DNA of 64,000 nucleotides. Origin: Paragordius varius (taxonomy: Eukaryota; Nematomorpha). A program made the translations under genes and the position numbers. This document shows, one piece after another, positions 13,301 to 23,800 of this stretch (position 1 is its first letter; each line of letters opens with the position of its first letter). The DNA lies in the NCBI GenBank assembly GCA_964247055.1, contig OZ176058.1:4712001-4776000 (forward strand). The letters run 5' to 3'. The notes beneath the pieces were generated by a model. That model was not told the DNA's origin and did no database searches. It was given only the letters and a program-made list of their open reading frames with translations.

Positions 13301-16300
13301 AACAGTGATTTATAATTAAAAAAACGTGATCTAAAAAGTATGGTTGTGTTTCAAAAAAAATATGTGTCCTTATATTTTTACGTTTATATACATCTCTAAT
13401 TCATACTTGGCAATTATCAATAGAGATTTATAAAAAAAAACGAGATTCAAAAAGTATGGTTGGTTGTCTTTTAGAAAAAATATTTGTCTCTATATTTTTA
13501 CGTTTTGTCCTTCCGTATAATTTCAAATTTTACTTTTTATGTTTTGTCTCTAAATTTTACTTTTTAATTTTCCATTTATATATTATTTAAGGTTATCAAA
13601 ATGTTGGTTGTAGTCGTAACGCTTTTTGCCCTTCTTTGGATGCCTTACCGATTTCTAGTCGTTTATAATTCCTACGCACCTCCTGAAAACAAAATAACTA
13701 ATCTTTGGTTTCTACTTTATTTATCATTTATCATATATTTTATCATAGATTTTGCATTTTGAAACCATTTTTTACCAAACAAATTATTATCCCTATCTAA
13801 TGCAAATTTTATATTCATCTAAGTTTTTTCATTTTAAATGGTATACAATTTAAAGATCAAATAAAAAAAATTAACCTTTTATGAAGCAAGGTGTTAGATA
13901 TAAGAAGGGCCAGTTTAAATAAAGTATAATATTTTGTCGAATCACTTGCTAATACGGGTTTATTTTACAAAATGCTTAACATATAATTTTCTCTTATTTA
14001 TATACAGTAAAAACTAAAATTATACGGACAAAACTTAAAAATAAATTGACAAATATTTTTTTCAAAAGACATTCATACTTTTTTAAATTTTATGTATATA
14101 ATTTACAATCGTAAACTACAAAATTGATAGTGCTACCAATTTATATTTCTTTTATATATTTTGCAGTTTAAAACAATTAGATATATTTAAAAAAACCATA
14201 CATTCAAATGGTTTTCTTTTAGATAAAAATATTTGTCTTTATATTTTTACGTTTTGTCCGTATAATTTCAATTTTTATTGTATATTTTATGTTGGTTTTG
14301 AGACAACTTTCCTGAAATCGTGTATTATATTTTCCAAAAGTCGGGCCATTTTTAATAGTATATAGGGCGGACACGACGTAAAAAATTGTAAAAATGGAAA
14401 AAACTTAAAAAAATGTATTTAAAATAATTTTTTGGGGAAACAGGTTAGCCCCATTCTAATTTACTTAACATAGGAGCTCCATTTTTCCATTAGAAATTTA
14501 TAAAATAATAACTGAATAAATAATTTATAATTTTTTATCTACTATAAAAAACGCATGTGTGTATTATACCCATCCTAATAGCCTATATGACAGGCTCGAC
14601 GCTTGCGTAGAAATCTCTTCGAATTTGAGTTTTGAACAACACCTTGGCTTGGATTTAACCAGTTCGAATGCTCCATGTTTCCAGGAGTTATTGTTATCTA
14701 GGAGAGTGAAACTATGATATTGTGAAATAGTAGCCATCTTCTCTTTTTATAATATATCCCTGCGGTTACCCCTTACTCAACTCAGTTTTTTATGTAAATA
14801 GAAGTTGATTGGGTCAAAATTCGCGACAAGGCTTTACTTAATGTTCTATACATATGGTCGAGGTCGACTTTACCCACCAGATAGAGTTGTTAACCTGATT
14901 TTAAAGAAGTTCTTTCAACGACGTTGGAAACTTATTCTGTAGGATTAAACACCGGATGTGCTTAATATAAAGTTTTTCTTTTGAATTTTTTGTCCGAAGT
15001 AGCTGGCATTATCAGTTACGATTTGACATGTAAATCCATACTAGCCAAATGCTTTCCAGGCAGTTTGGAATGAAAACGAATACACTTTGTGGACATCCAA
15101 TTGATAGTTAACAAGTAGTAACTATCGACTAGGCAAGAAATATCTATATGAAACCGCTCCCATGTCATGTAAATATTTCACCTATAGGGTAGATTTTTGG
15201 AGGTAGGTTGGATATGCCTTGCAATTCTCTACCCATCGGGCGAGATCGTTATCTATCTCATTGATACTGAACTGCGGTCATTTAGACAAGGTAGATTATG
15301 GCAGGTTAACTCGAGGTTTTAGATCTTCCCCTTCCCAATTATTTGTTGTTAGCGCCATTTTTACTTTGTTTAGAAGTTGCCTTTATGGTAGTTTTACTGT
15401 TTCTTTTTAGCTACAAAATCATCCCCTTCATAAACGTTGATAAAGAGTGGTAATCTGGATAAAGGGTCAGCCAAATTTCTTTCATCATCTTTATATTTCT
15501 CTCGAATGGACTATATATCCACTTTTGTAAAAATCAAAATTATACGGACAAAAATAAAAATATAAAGACAAATGTTTTTATTAAAAAGACAACCATACTT
15601 TTTTAGACCTTAATTTTTACCATAGAAGCTATTTAATTACATTTGTAAATAAAGAATCGATTGTGTTAGTTATATATATCTTTATTTCAGACTTTGCCAT
15701 TTAAAACAATGAGCTATATTGAAATAAATTAAGATTTAAAAAGTATGGTTGCCTTTTAAAAAAAATATTTGTTTTTATATTTTTACGTTTTGTCCGTATA
15801 ATTTCAGTTTTTATTGCAATATACAATTAATGAAACTAATATCTTTTTTTCCTTCCAAAAGTCATCTAGGGTTCATATCGTTTATTAAAAGCCATAAGTA
15901 TGTAGAATTAGATTTATTATATACGACTTTTCTGTTACCGCATTTGTTTAGCTTAGCTAAATGGCATATTTAATCAATTTTATCGCTCTTACAGGTACAA
16001 ACTGTTTTGTCGCCTCATGGTTTTCATCAATAATGCCATGAACCCATTTCTGTACAGCGCTTTGTCTGTTAAATATCGTCGAGCTTTCCGTAAATTCTGT
16101 CGATTCCATTTGTTGTGTGGAACGCAATATTTGTGGCCTTTCCCTTGGAAAAAACTTGGACGCAAAGATGGGAGCACCCTATCAAAATCCATAACATTTC
16201 GAACAGGTAGGTGATATTTTTTAAAGTTTGCACTATTGTATATTATATTAGTTTAGAGTAAAACATAAAATTATTTACTAAAGAATGTGTTTTTAAATCT

Positions 16301-18038
16301 AGATCTTCAAGTAGTCTGCGCTTAACAGTAAAAATTAACTATTATACAGACAAAACGTAAAAATAATTAGATAAATATTTTTTCAACCTTGCTTTTTAAA
16401 AATTAAAATAAACTTTGAAATTATACGGACAAAACGTAAAAATATAAAGACAAATAATTTTATCTGAAAGATAACCACACTTATAACCTTAATTTTTCTT
16501 ATAGAAGCTATTTAGTTATTGTAAAATGTAGAATCGAATGTGGTATTTCTATGTATCTATATTTCACACTTTGCCATTTAAAAAATGATTTATATTGCAA
16601 TAAATTATGATTTAAAAGTATGGTTGTTTAGAAAAACATGTTTCTTTATATTTTCACGTTTTGTCCGTATAACTTTAATTTGTACTCTAAAGTTAAATAC
16701 AACTAATTGAATGCAAAGTATAAAACAAAGATATGAATCTGTAATAACAACTTTAAACTTAACTATTGCAATTAAATAGCTTATATAATTAATTTAGGTT
16801 TTACAACGTGTGTTTGTCTTTTGAACCCCGTTTTTTTTATTTTTTATAGTTTTGTCCTTAACAAATAAAAATGTTTTTTAGATGTGGATTTTTCAAGGAA
16901 ACGCCTTCCCTCCACATTCTTTCGCGAGGACAGCAAATTCAATAATGGTGACGAAGAAGAGATGGACAGTTTCTTAGAGTCGGAATATCTCCAGTCTGTG
17001 CGACAAAACCGCAAATCTGCCAATATCTGGAAGACAAACAAACAAGGAGAAACAAGCGATTTAAACTCCACCGCCATAGATAATAATGTGGCGAGGAGAC
17101 CAAAATTAGATTCTCCCATAAAACCAATTCTGAAAAATGCTGCCCTAAAAACTAACACCATGTATTTGAATGTTGACGACTCAATCGGTCGTCCCTCCTT
17201 TAAGGGTGGTGGTGTTAAGAAGGGACCATTCTCTCGACAAATCTCAAGACTAGAATCTGCGTCTCATTACGACGATATTTGGAAATTACAGGAAAGGCCT
17301 TCAACTTCATCTGGGCTATTTAAAACACATAGCGCTTACCAGCTAGAAGAACCTTTAATACAACCCCACCCTTATGAAGATGTTTACAACAATACAGAAC
17401 AAGAAATCAAATTATACAAAAAGAATCAACCAGCAGTATTAGATAGAGCTTTGATGATGACAGATTTCAGGAAATTACCTGAAACTTATATATCTTGTTT
17501 TTTCAAAAACAACAACACAAACAAAAGCCAAAACAACATTCCCTCACCTATACCAAGGAGTAGTCCTTTCAAAAGTAGTTTGCCTTCTTCCTACAAAACT
17601 CCAGCTACAGGAGTTGGTATTTGGCAAAAACGTATGGATTTACCCAACAGCAATGTATCAAATAAGGAATCATCTAGTCAACCAGAAAAAGAACCTGCCT
17701 TACTTTTTACGAATGCCGCCATGATCAAAGAAATTCTTAACAGCAGCAATAATTCTTCAGACGAAGAAGAAAAGTGGAATTATGATTTTTACTCATCAGC
17801 AGCTGGTCCGTCTCATGATTCTGATACACATTGTTTGATTCAAATGCAAGAAGGAGATGATTGGCAAAATTTACCTCAAAGAGGGAAAACAAAAACCATT
17901 TCACCGTCTTTAACTAATAATAATAAGCAAATAAGCAATATAAAATATTCTCCGAGCATGTCTTTTGCCGACACAGTTTGGGTCAAACGGGTCTTGTTAA
18001 ATGGACGCCTAAGCGTTTCACTCGAAAGTCGTCTCTAA
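3223..18038 (+). CDS. TRH-receptor-like class A GPCR with giant loops; seven exons
   Basis: Exons 3223-4316, 5296-6541, 9075-9460, 10283-10460, 13592-13707, 15995-16206 and 16882-18038 join with matching phases into about 1462 residues. TM1 is near 97-119, TM2 136-158, TM3 from C177 to ERY at 201-203, TM4 222-246, TM5 535-563, TM6 from 969, TM7 from 1008. Family marks are LVSLAVADCM in TM2, QYLSINASALSITAF in TM3, LLWMPYR in TM6, and NPFLY plus RRAFRKFC after TM7, all close to vertebrate TRHR. TRH receptors bind TRH, or in protostomes EFLGamide-like peptides, and signal through Gq at the plasma membrane. ECL2 is about 290 residues, ICL3 about 405 and the tail about 420, against tens of residues in usual members. 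The start ATG at 3223 follows an in-frame stop at 3205. The exon 3/4 junction is the least sure. Confidence 0.88.
4317..5295. other. GPCR intron 1
   Basis: About 1 kb of AT-rich sequence with no repeat match inside the window and no second gene. The pyrimidine-rich end TATATTTTTTAG is the acceptor. A second AG three bases later (5297-5298) would drop one codon and keep phase, so a NAGNAG-type choice is possible. Confidence 0.7.
5296..6541 (+). CDS. GPCR exon 2: second half of ECL2, TM5, start of ICL3
   Basis: It begins with about 150 residues of Lys/Asn/Thr-rich loop containing several N-glycosylation sequons. The conserved ECL2 cysteine follows in SWQHCSYVISREAY, then TM5 (DLIVFYALPLIISFICYG) and IIRILF, matching TRHR. 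The remaining about 217 residues are low-complexity, Asn/Gln/Ser-rich ICL3. The donor CAT/GTAAGT is strong and in phase 0. Confidence 0.9.
7011..7253. mobile_element. Pal-A MITE, diverged
   Basis: It starts CAGTAAAAATTTATATATTT after TA and ends with TATAATTTCAGTTTTTACTG. The interior arms (AAAGTATGGGGTTG and the like) are recognisable but worn. Confidence 0.5.
7323..7600. mobile_element. Pal-A MITE
   Basis: The left end is CAGTAAAAATATGCGGACAA after TA. The right end is GTATAATTTCAGTTTTTACTG shortened by drift. The two arms pair along most of their length, and there is no ORF. It lies in GPCR intron 2. Confidence 0.7.
9075..9460 (+). CDS. GPCR exon 3: middle of ICL3
   Basis: It encodes about 128 basic, low-complexity residues, opening with NKIITTKTETKF in phase 0 from exon 2 and including MGNVNKDFQQIID and a Lys/Arg-rich stretch. 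It has no recognised domain. The acceptor is TTAG at 9073-9074 and the proposed donor is ACAGCA/GTACAA. The frame stays open to 9536, so a longer form or another donor is possible. Confidence 0.65.
9627..10245. repeat. Pal-A MITE with its right half repeated in tandem
   Basis: One Pal-A copy starts at 9627 after TA. Its right half (from CATCTCTAA through TTTGCAAACACATATTTGTC to TGTCTGTATAATTTCAAT) recurs near 9950-10065 and 10110-10240. It lies in GPCR intron 3, just before exon 4. Confidence 0.6.
10283..10460 (+). CDS. GPCR exon 4: end of ICL3
   Basis: It encodes a basic, proline-rich stretch (SPSPSPPPYM, then KRREKRSGKSKLRTKMQ) that leads straight into TM6 in phase 0. The acceptor at 10281-10282 fits the phase 2 donor of exon 3. 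An alternative acceptor at 10264-10265 has a better pyrimidine tract but needs a phase 0 donor upstream. Confidence 0.7.
10601..10898. mobile_element. Pal-A MITE
   Basis: It runs from CAGTTAAAACTGAAATTATA to TCCGTATAATTTCAATTTTA. Both arms carry the family words for AAAGACAAATA and AAAAGACAACC. It lies in GPCR intron 4. Confidence 0.65.
10927..11098. mobile_element. Pal-B MITE, near-perfect palindrome with TA duplication
   Basis: A 172 bp element with ends CAGTAGCGTATGGCATAAAA and TTTTATGCCATATGCTACTG, flanked by TA on each side. The interior is a long hairpin with a short loop. A second copy is at 20338-20510. Ends starting CAGT at TA targets are typical of Tc1/mariner-derived MITEs. There is no transposase. 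Confidence 0.9.
11099..12005. other. GPCR intron 4, non-repeat part
   Basis: AT-rich sequence with no ORF, repeat or RNA gene that I can support. Confidence 0.6.
12006..12342. mobile_element. Pal-C MITE with an expanded right arm
   Basis: The left arm is CATTTACAATCAAATTCACT and the right end is AACTGTAAATGGTATG. Between about 12195 and 12335 the word GAATTGTTCAAGGGTAAAAT and its variants is repeated about six times at a period near 25 bases, so the terminal repeat of the MITE has grown into a small tandem array. Confidence 0.75.
12617..13560. repeat. Tandem array grown from a Pal-A MITE
   Basis: It starts with a Pal-A left end (CAGTAAAAATTGAAATTATA at about 12619). After that only the right-hand interior repeats, about six times at 75-150 base spacing: CATCTCTAATTCATACTTGG, then AATTATCAACAG, then GATTTAAAAAGTATGGTTGT, then TATTTTTACGTTTTGTC. 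It lies in GPCR intron 4 and ends about 30 bases before the TM6 exon. Confidence 0.75.
13592..13707 (+). CDS. GPCR exon 5: TM6
   Basis: A 116-base exon encoding VIKMLVVVVTLFALLWMPYR, then FLVVYNSYAPPENKITNL. This matches TRHR TM6 and ECL3 nearly residue for residue. It is bounded by AG at 13590-13591 and by TTTG/GTTTCT, leaving phase 2, which completes the Trp before TM7. Confidence 0.92.
14005..14280. mobile_element. Pal-A MITE
   Basis: It runs from CAGTAAAAACTAAAATTATA to TATAATTTCAATTTTTATTG, flanked by TA on both sides. It lies in GPCR intron 5. Confidence 0.8.
14560..15510 (-). mobile_element. Fossil Ty3/Gypsy-like LTR retrotransposon fragment (integrase region)
   Basis: This stretch is visibly less AT-rich than its surroundings. 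On the minus strand, short islands resemble the integrase part of Ty3/Gypsy pol: the zinc-binding to core linker (WVENCKAYP) followed by a PWERFHID-like start of the catalytic core. It is an old, broken copy with many breaks. No LTRs were found, so it is an internal fragment. It sits in GPCR intron 5. The family call is by resemblance only. Confidence 0.55.
15526..15816. mobile_element. Pal-A MITE
   Basis: The left arm is GTAAAAATCAAAATTATACG and the right arm is CCGTATAATTTCAGTTTTTA. It lies between the fossil retrotransposon and the TM7 exon. Confidence 0.7.
15995..16206 (+). CDS. GPCR exon 6: TM7 and helix 8
   Basis: It encodes KLFCRLMVFINNAMNPFLYS, then ALSVKYRRAFRKFC, the TM7 NPxxY motif (NPFLY) and the helix 8 Cys of TRH receptors. 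A basic juxtamembrane tail follows. The acceptor CTTACAG/G takes one base to complete Trp, and the donor ACAG/GTAGGT leaves phase 1, which the last exon completes to Asp. Confidence 0.92.
16326..16686. mobile_element. Compound Pal-A MITE
   Basis: Two Pal-A left ends follow each other (CAGTAAAAATTAACTATTAT at 16326, and GAAATTATACGGACAAAACG at about 16418), then one right arm (CACGTTTTGTCCGTATAACT). It looks like one copy inserted in or next to another. It is in GPCR intron 6; the window start keeps only part of the matching upstream copy. Confidence 0.6.
16882..18038 (+). CDS. GPCR exon 7: C-terminal cytoplasmic tail
   Basis: A single 1157-base exon encoding 384 tail residues, rich in Ser, Asn, Pro and acidic patches (SSDEEEKWNYDFYSS), ending LESRL. 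It matches the exon at 264-1420 closely, with gaps in multiples of three. There are many Ser/Thr next to acidic residues, so phosphorylation by casein kinase or GRKs is plausible but inferred. No domain outside the GPCR context was recognised. Confidence 0.9.
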
Positions 18039-18162
18039 TCAATGACAATATTAATATTTGTTATATGAAAATTTAGTTTATAATAATTACGATGATATTA
18101 ATACTAAAATGGAAATAAATCAAATATGTATATATATATATATATATGCAGATGTAAAATAA

Positions 18163-18386
18163 AATTATTTTTTTTCGTTAATTGGGTATGAATATTTGGT
18201 AAAGAATGGAAAAAACAAGACTAACAATATTGGGCTCTTTTCTATAACAAATAAAAATATAATTCTTATACTTTTTGATGAATATGATATTGTTAATACC
18301 ATAGAGCTATTGTTTTTTTCCATTCTTTACCAAATATTTATACCCATTTAACAAAAAAAAATATTTTTTTGATAAAATAAAGGATA
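18163..18386. mobile_element. Pal-D MITE, shortened
   Basis: The arms are TTCGTTAATTGGGTATGAAT and the complement ending ATAAAATAAAGGATA. It is directly followed by a long TA microsatellite (about 18387-18427). Confidence 0.7.
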
Positions 18387-18387
18387 C

Positions 18388-18435
<48 letters not shown>

Positions 18436-18436
18436 A
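18387..18436. repeat. (TA)n microsatellite
   Basis: A long, almost uninterrupted AT dinucleotide run at the right end of a Pal-D element. Confidence 0.9.
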
Positions 18437-18641
18437 TTTTACATTGACATTCTTTTATTTATAGATAAATTATGTCATTAATATTGTACAATAAAAATAC
18501 GGGTAAATTTTTAAGTAGATCCATAGCCAGTAGTAATCACCCAATGTAAAGTGTGAAGCCCTTAGTATAAATCCTTATTATAATAAGCTGCTTTTCATAA
18601 TAAGTCCATCTTCAAAAGCCAAACTATACATTTAATTCATA

Positions 18642-18929
18642 CAGTAAAACTGAAATTATACGAACAAAACTTAAAAATATAAAGACAAATATTTTTATCT
18701 AAAAGACAATCATACTTTTACAAAACCTTAATTGTTTTAGATAAGCGATTTAATTACATTTGTTGTATATAAAATTGATTATACTAATATACATATCAAT
18801 TTTATAATTTGCAATTTGACACAATGAGTTATATTTTAAAAAATTGAGTTTAAAAAGTATGGTTTTCTTTTAGAAAAAAATATTTGTCTTTATATTCACC
18901 TTTTGTCCGTATAATTCCAATTTTTCTTG
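18642..18929. mobile_element. Pal-A MITE
   Basis: It runs from CAGTAAAACTGAAATTATAC to GTCCGTATAATTCCAATTTT and is shared with the first flank (about 2170-2452). Confidence 0.75.
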
Positions 18930-19341
18930 TAAAACAAATTTTAATTTCAAAAGAATCCCCTGTACTTTGTTAAACCTAGTTTTTTTTTAAATAAAACTCA
19001 TTTTTTCAAATGTAAAGTAAGAGGTTTATTGAGGATACAATAAATTATGTGATTTTAAATCCAAGGGTAAAAATGTATAATCCAAAAAGATATTTGTAAT
19101 TATCTTTTTACATTTCTGTCTTGTATTATTTCAATTTTTAAATTTGATAATTTTTTCTGCAAAATAAACCCGACCTTTAATAATGACAGGTTAAAAATCA
19201 TGCATCTTTTCTATCGGGCTCTTATGAGGAGGTTTTTAAAAAGGTAAAATCTCTATAAAAAATAATTATTTAAAAGACAACCATACTTTTTTAAACCAAG
19301 AGTTGCTCACCAAAAAACTTTTAAAGGTCCGAAAAAATACA

Positions 19342-19623
19342 GTAAAAATTGAAATTATACGGAAAAAACGTAAAAATATAAAGAAATGTTTCTATTAAAA
19401 GAACGTTACTTTTTAAATCTTGATTTTTCAAATATAACTCATTGTTTTAAACTGCAAAATATAAATTAGATATTTTGGTAAATAATAAATTAAATTATAT
19501 TTTAGGCTTGTTATTAAGTATTTTACTCGGATTTATTTAGGTTTTAAAAACTATGGTTGTTTTTTGGAAAAAAAATTGTCTTTATATTTTTAACTCTTGT
19601 CCGTATAATTTTAATTTTTACTG
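19342..19623. mobile_element. Pal-A MITE, insertion proven by an empty paralogous site
   Basis: A 282 bp element with ends CAGTAAAAATTGAAATTATA and TATAATTTTAATTTTTACTG, flanked by TA at 19340-19341 and 19624-19625. In the other flank the same place (about 2810-2830) reads straight through with a single TA: AAAAATTATTTATCTTGTC. This fixes the element ends and the two-base target duplication, and shows the element moved after the GPCR duplication. The CAGT ends and TA target point to a Tc1/mariner-type transposase supplied in trans. Confidence 0.92.
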
Positions 19624-19680
19624 TATTTATCTTGTCTCAAATGTCCGTGCATCATATAATACCGATAAAAATATCATAGC

Positions 19681-20337
19681 TGTATATATCTATATATCCA
19701 AAGTTAGTACATTTAAAATATTAAAACAATTAAGGGGCATAAAAATGCAGTGACTGACCTAAATATATGTCATAATTCTTTGGTTAGCTAAGCCAACTCA
19801 AAATGATTAAAATTCTCAGGTTTAAGTTTTCCATTAAAAATATATACCTCTTTTACTTTATTAATTTAATCAATCAGTATTAAGTTTCATGATTACAAAA
19901 TACATTGATTTACTATTAAATGAAATTTAGTTAAAAATAATTTGCGTCCTAAAACAAATATCTTATCTTAAGTTTTAGAAAATCCATTCATCCTTTTTTT
20001 AATATAAATGACCCTGAGTTGGCAAACATAAAGACAAAAGACTAGTCATATAATATTTCGAGTATTTTTGTCATATGAGTGAAATTAAGGTTTTAAGATT
20101 TAAGATAGTAATTATATAGGAATTATTCAAGTCTTTAAACCAAAAACTAATTGAGAGTATTACCTTACCTTTTAAGGACTCAATATCGTATAAGTGAACA
20201 ATAGTTTACTGTAGTTTATCATTAAAAATAAGGTATATTTTATACAATTGAGGAGTGTTTATGTTTCATTATACCTTATTTTTACCTATAAGCTATAGTT
20301 TGATAGATGATCCCTTATTGTCGACATATAATATATA
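19681..20337. other. Intergenic between the GPCR and the SOUL gene
   Basis: AT-rich. At about 20215-20310 there is an imperfect inverted pair (TAGTTTATCATTAAAAATAA and its complement). No gene seen. Confidence 0.6.
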
Positions 20338-20510
20338 CAGTAGCGTATGGTATAAAACATTATTAGTCCATAAAAGAATTAAAAAATGTTTTTTTTTAAA
20401 AAGGCAAGCCTAGGTGCATATATACATATCCATAATGTCCCCTTGTATTTCAAAAAAAAATCATTTTTTTTCTTTTATGGACTAATATTGTTTAATGTCA
20501 TACGGTACTG
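20338..20510. mobile_element. Pal-B MITE with TA duplication
   Basis: A 173 bp palindrome with ends CAGTAGCGTATGGTATAAAA and ATGTCATACGGTACTG, flanked by TA. It is the second copy of the family at 10927-11098 and lies about 340 bases upstream of the SOUL gene ATG. Confidence 0.88.
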
Positions 20511-20851
20511 TAATATAATTAAGTTTAAATACTATGCTGTTTTTATTAAATCGATTAAAAGATTATAGTTTTTGTTAAAAATTATAAAGTTCATAAGTTT
20601 ATGTTTATACTTTTTTTTTAAAAAAAATCGATCAAAACCACTTGATGAAATATAAATGACAATAAGGGGACATCTCAATTCAAATTTAACAAAAGAAAAA
20701 TTTAAGATTATTAGAATAACAGTATAAGCAAGTTATTAAACAAAGAGGTATACATTAATGAAAGGATATTTTTTTCAAAGAAATATATATATAAGAATAA
20801 AATTAAACATATTTTAGTTTTATAATTTTACTTTTAACAATTTTTTTCGAC

Positions 20852-23800
20852 ATGAAATTCTGCTTATTCTTAGCAACAATCTTTCTGCTATACACCCGGA
20901 GTAATGCATGGTTCTATGCATATGAACCACATCACGAAAAAACTGAAGGCTTAATTCGCCCCCAAGATGAAAATAAAGTTGCTCAAACTAAAAATCTCGC
21001 CCAAAATCAAACGACAGTCAAACAGCCTATAACTCATCTTCATAATAAAACGGAAAAAAAGTAAAATTCTTTTTTTGTTTAATTTAACATCTATTTTTTT
21101 GTCAATCTCTCAATTTTAAAAAGACAAAAAATTTTTTCACAACAGATCGCGTCATACATTTTTGAACGGTAACGTTTCCCAGATATAATTACATTTTGAA
21201 ATGATATAAGTAGGTCTATTAACTACCTGTCTTCTCTATATCCAGAGTTATAGATAAGCCTGTTTAATTACGATTGTTTTGATTGTGTGTATTTTAGAGA
21301 AATTGGTCAAAAGGAGCAGTCATTGGCAACTAACCGTATATCTCAGAAAACAAAAAATGCCGAAAACAAAGGGAAGGAAACTGTCAAACAACTTCAACAA
21401 AGTCCGACAGAACCAGAAAAACTAATTAAAAAAGCTGATGATATCACAAACGAAGAAAGAAAAGCAAAGCGTAACAAAAAAGACCAAGTTATCGATACAA
21501 AAATATGGGCTAAAGATATCCCTGATAAAATTCTTCCAATAGTTAAAACAACTTTGATTAAGCATCAGCCTACAAATATCACTGAAACTGAAGAGAAAAA
21601 AGATAAAATCAAACATCAACATGTACCCGAATCAACAAGTGATTTCAAAAAAGTGAAATATTTCAAATTTTTATTACCCCATTTTACGAATTATGCTATA
21701 ATTTTTTGAATTTTTGCATGTAGAAATTGAATGTTAAAGCTTTGCCAAGAATTGCTCCCGCATCTCAAGCGCACCATACCAAAACAAAAACTTATCAACA
21801 CCCTTGGTAAATTTTTTAGATAATTTTTTATACAGTATGAGTAACTATACATTGATAGAAATTTATTAATTATTGCCAAATAGTAAATACAAGGTCAGTA
21901 TTATTGGTATAATTATTTTTTTTACTTTTAACTATTAGAAGCCAATAATACTGCCTATTTGGCAATAATTATTAACTTTCTAGCAATGTTGTATACTTAC
22001 TCATACTGTATTTATAACGTGTGCAAACGAAAAAATTTTATTTTCATGACATAGCTTATGATCAGTGAATTCATTTGCCGAAAAAATTATTATTTGTTGA
22101 CAACCTAGTTTTTGAATGCATACTACACTACGTGCAAAAAAATTAGAAAGAAAACTTTTTGCCTGATTTCGATTTTCTCTCAATATTGGTTGCTTATTTC
22201 ATACACTATAGAGTTGAGCAAATCGCAACACAGTAAGTAGTGTATGAAAAATAGGAAAAAAATGGTTTTTTAACATTTTTTTGTTTTTTTGTATACACTA
22301 CTGATGTGTTGCAAATTGCCCAACTATAGCGTGATATAAGCAACCATTTAAATAATTATTTATAATTACACAAGCAAAACATATTTTTAATTAAATACAA
22401 CATTTTTGCTCCTTTTTTATATGACACATATGAAAATTATGTGATATATTAAATTTAACGTAGTACCAATTAAGACTTAATTTTCGCAACTAAAATACCT
22501 AATTACAATAAAATCGGTTTTAAAATTTATACGGGTATCCTGATTGTCTTTTAATTTTTACGTTTTATCTTTATAATTTAAATATTAATATAATTGGGTT
22601 AACGATTAACATCTTAAATTTTTTTCGCAACCCAAAACATTAGCTTTCTGAAAATCTAGGTTTTAAAATATGGTTGTTTTTTTAATTATATTTTGTCTTT
22701 ATATTTCAATTTTTACTGATATTTTACTGTACTTTTACCGTAAAAATTAAAATACGGACAAAACCTAAAAACTAACAGATAAATATATTAAAAAAAACCA
22801 ACCATCATTTTTTATATCTTAATTCCTTTTAAATCTATAAAATTACACATTTTTTTGGGTGCCTTACTATTTAATACTATTACCATATTTCGGAGTTTAA
22901 ACAGTAGTAATTTATTACTTAAAATTGTGTGGGTAACGACGAAAGGTTTTTAAATAAGATTCGTTTTAAAGAAGTGAATAATGTAGGAAATAGAAATAAA
23001 ATTATTAAGAACTCAAAATTTTGCTTAATTTTTATAAAATTTTAAGCTTAGTATGCCATTGGGCGAAAATTTGAGTTTTAAATGAATTTATTTTTATTTC
23101 CTACATTATTCAGGTCGTTAAAACGAATCTTATTTAATTTAAAATGCCAAAGTTAAAAATTTTGCGTTTTGTCTATATTTTATCGTATTATTAAATACTA
23201 TTTTAGGCATAAACATCAACCCCTGCCCGAAAATATTGATTTCGAAAATGAGCCCTTTAACGATGAGTCAGCTTCCTTCTACGCTGAAAAAGAATCCATG
23301 AGAATTCCTTTCGTTGGAGCTGCTTTGAGATTTTTCGCCTCTATGTACAATGATAAACATGATTACACACTTGAAAAGTTTATAATAAATTTCTACTTTT
23401 TCACAAATAACTCTTATACTTTTTTACAAATATCTTTTATACTTTTTAAATTAATTTAAAAAGTAACAAAATTTCAGTTAAGGCATGAATTAGAATCAAT
23501 CGTCAGAAATACACGGTGTCCAGATTTAATGATTTTAAACTGGCCTTTACTGTTAGTTTATTGAAACTTATTTTTGATTTTGCACATTAGTTACCAAACC
23601 TCTTTAAACCAATCTCTATTGTAAGAAGAAATATATAGTTTAAAACAGAGATGTCCAACACGAATGGTTTTGTGGGCCTATTAAATTCAAAACAGAACAG
23701 GCCGCATTTAAGCTATATATATAAATATATATATAGGGATGATTAAAAAATATTATATTTCAAGTATAAGATTCTAAACAGCAAAAACAATATAACATTA

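Larger units (their letters stand above)
18039..19680 (+). repeat. 3' flank of the second GPCR copy (duplicate of 1421-2870)
   Basis: It has the same order of markers as the first flank and no gene. It also contains the Pal-A element at 19342-19623, which the first flank lacks. Homology fades near 19680 at the word ATATAATACCGATAAAAAT. Confidence 0.8.
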
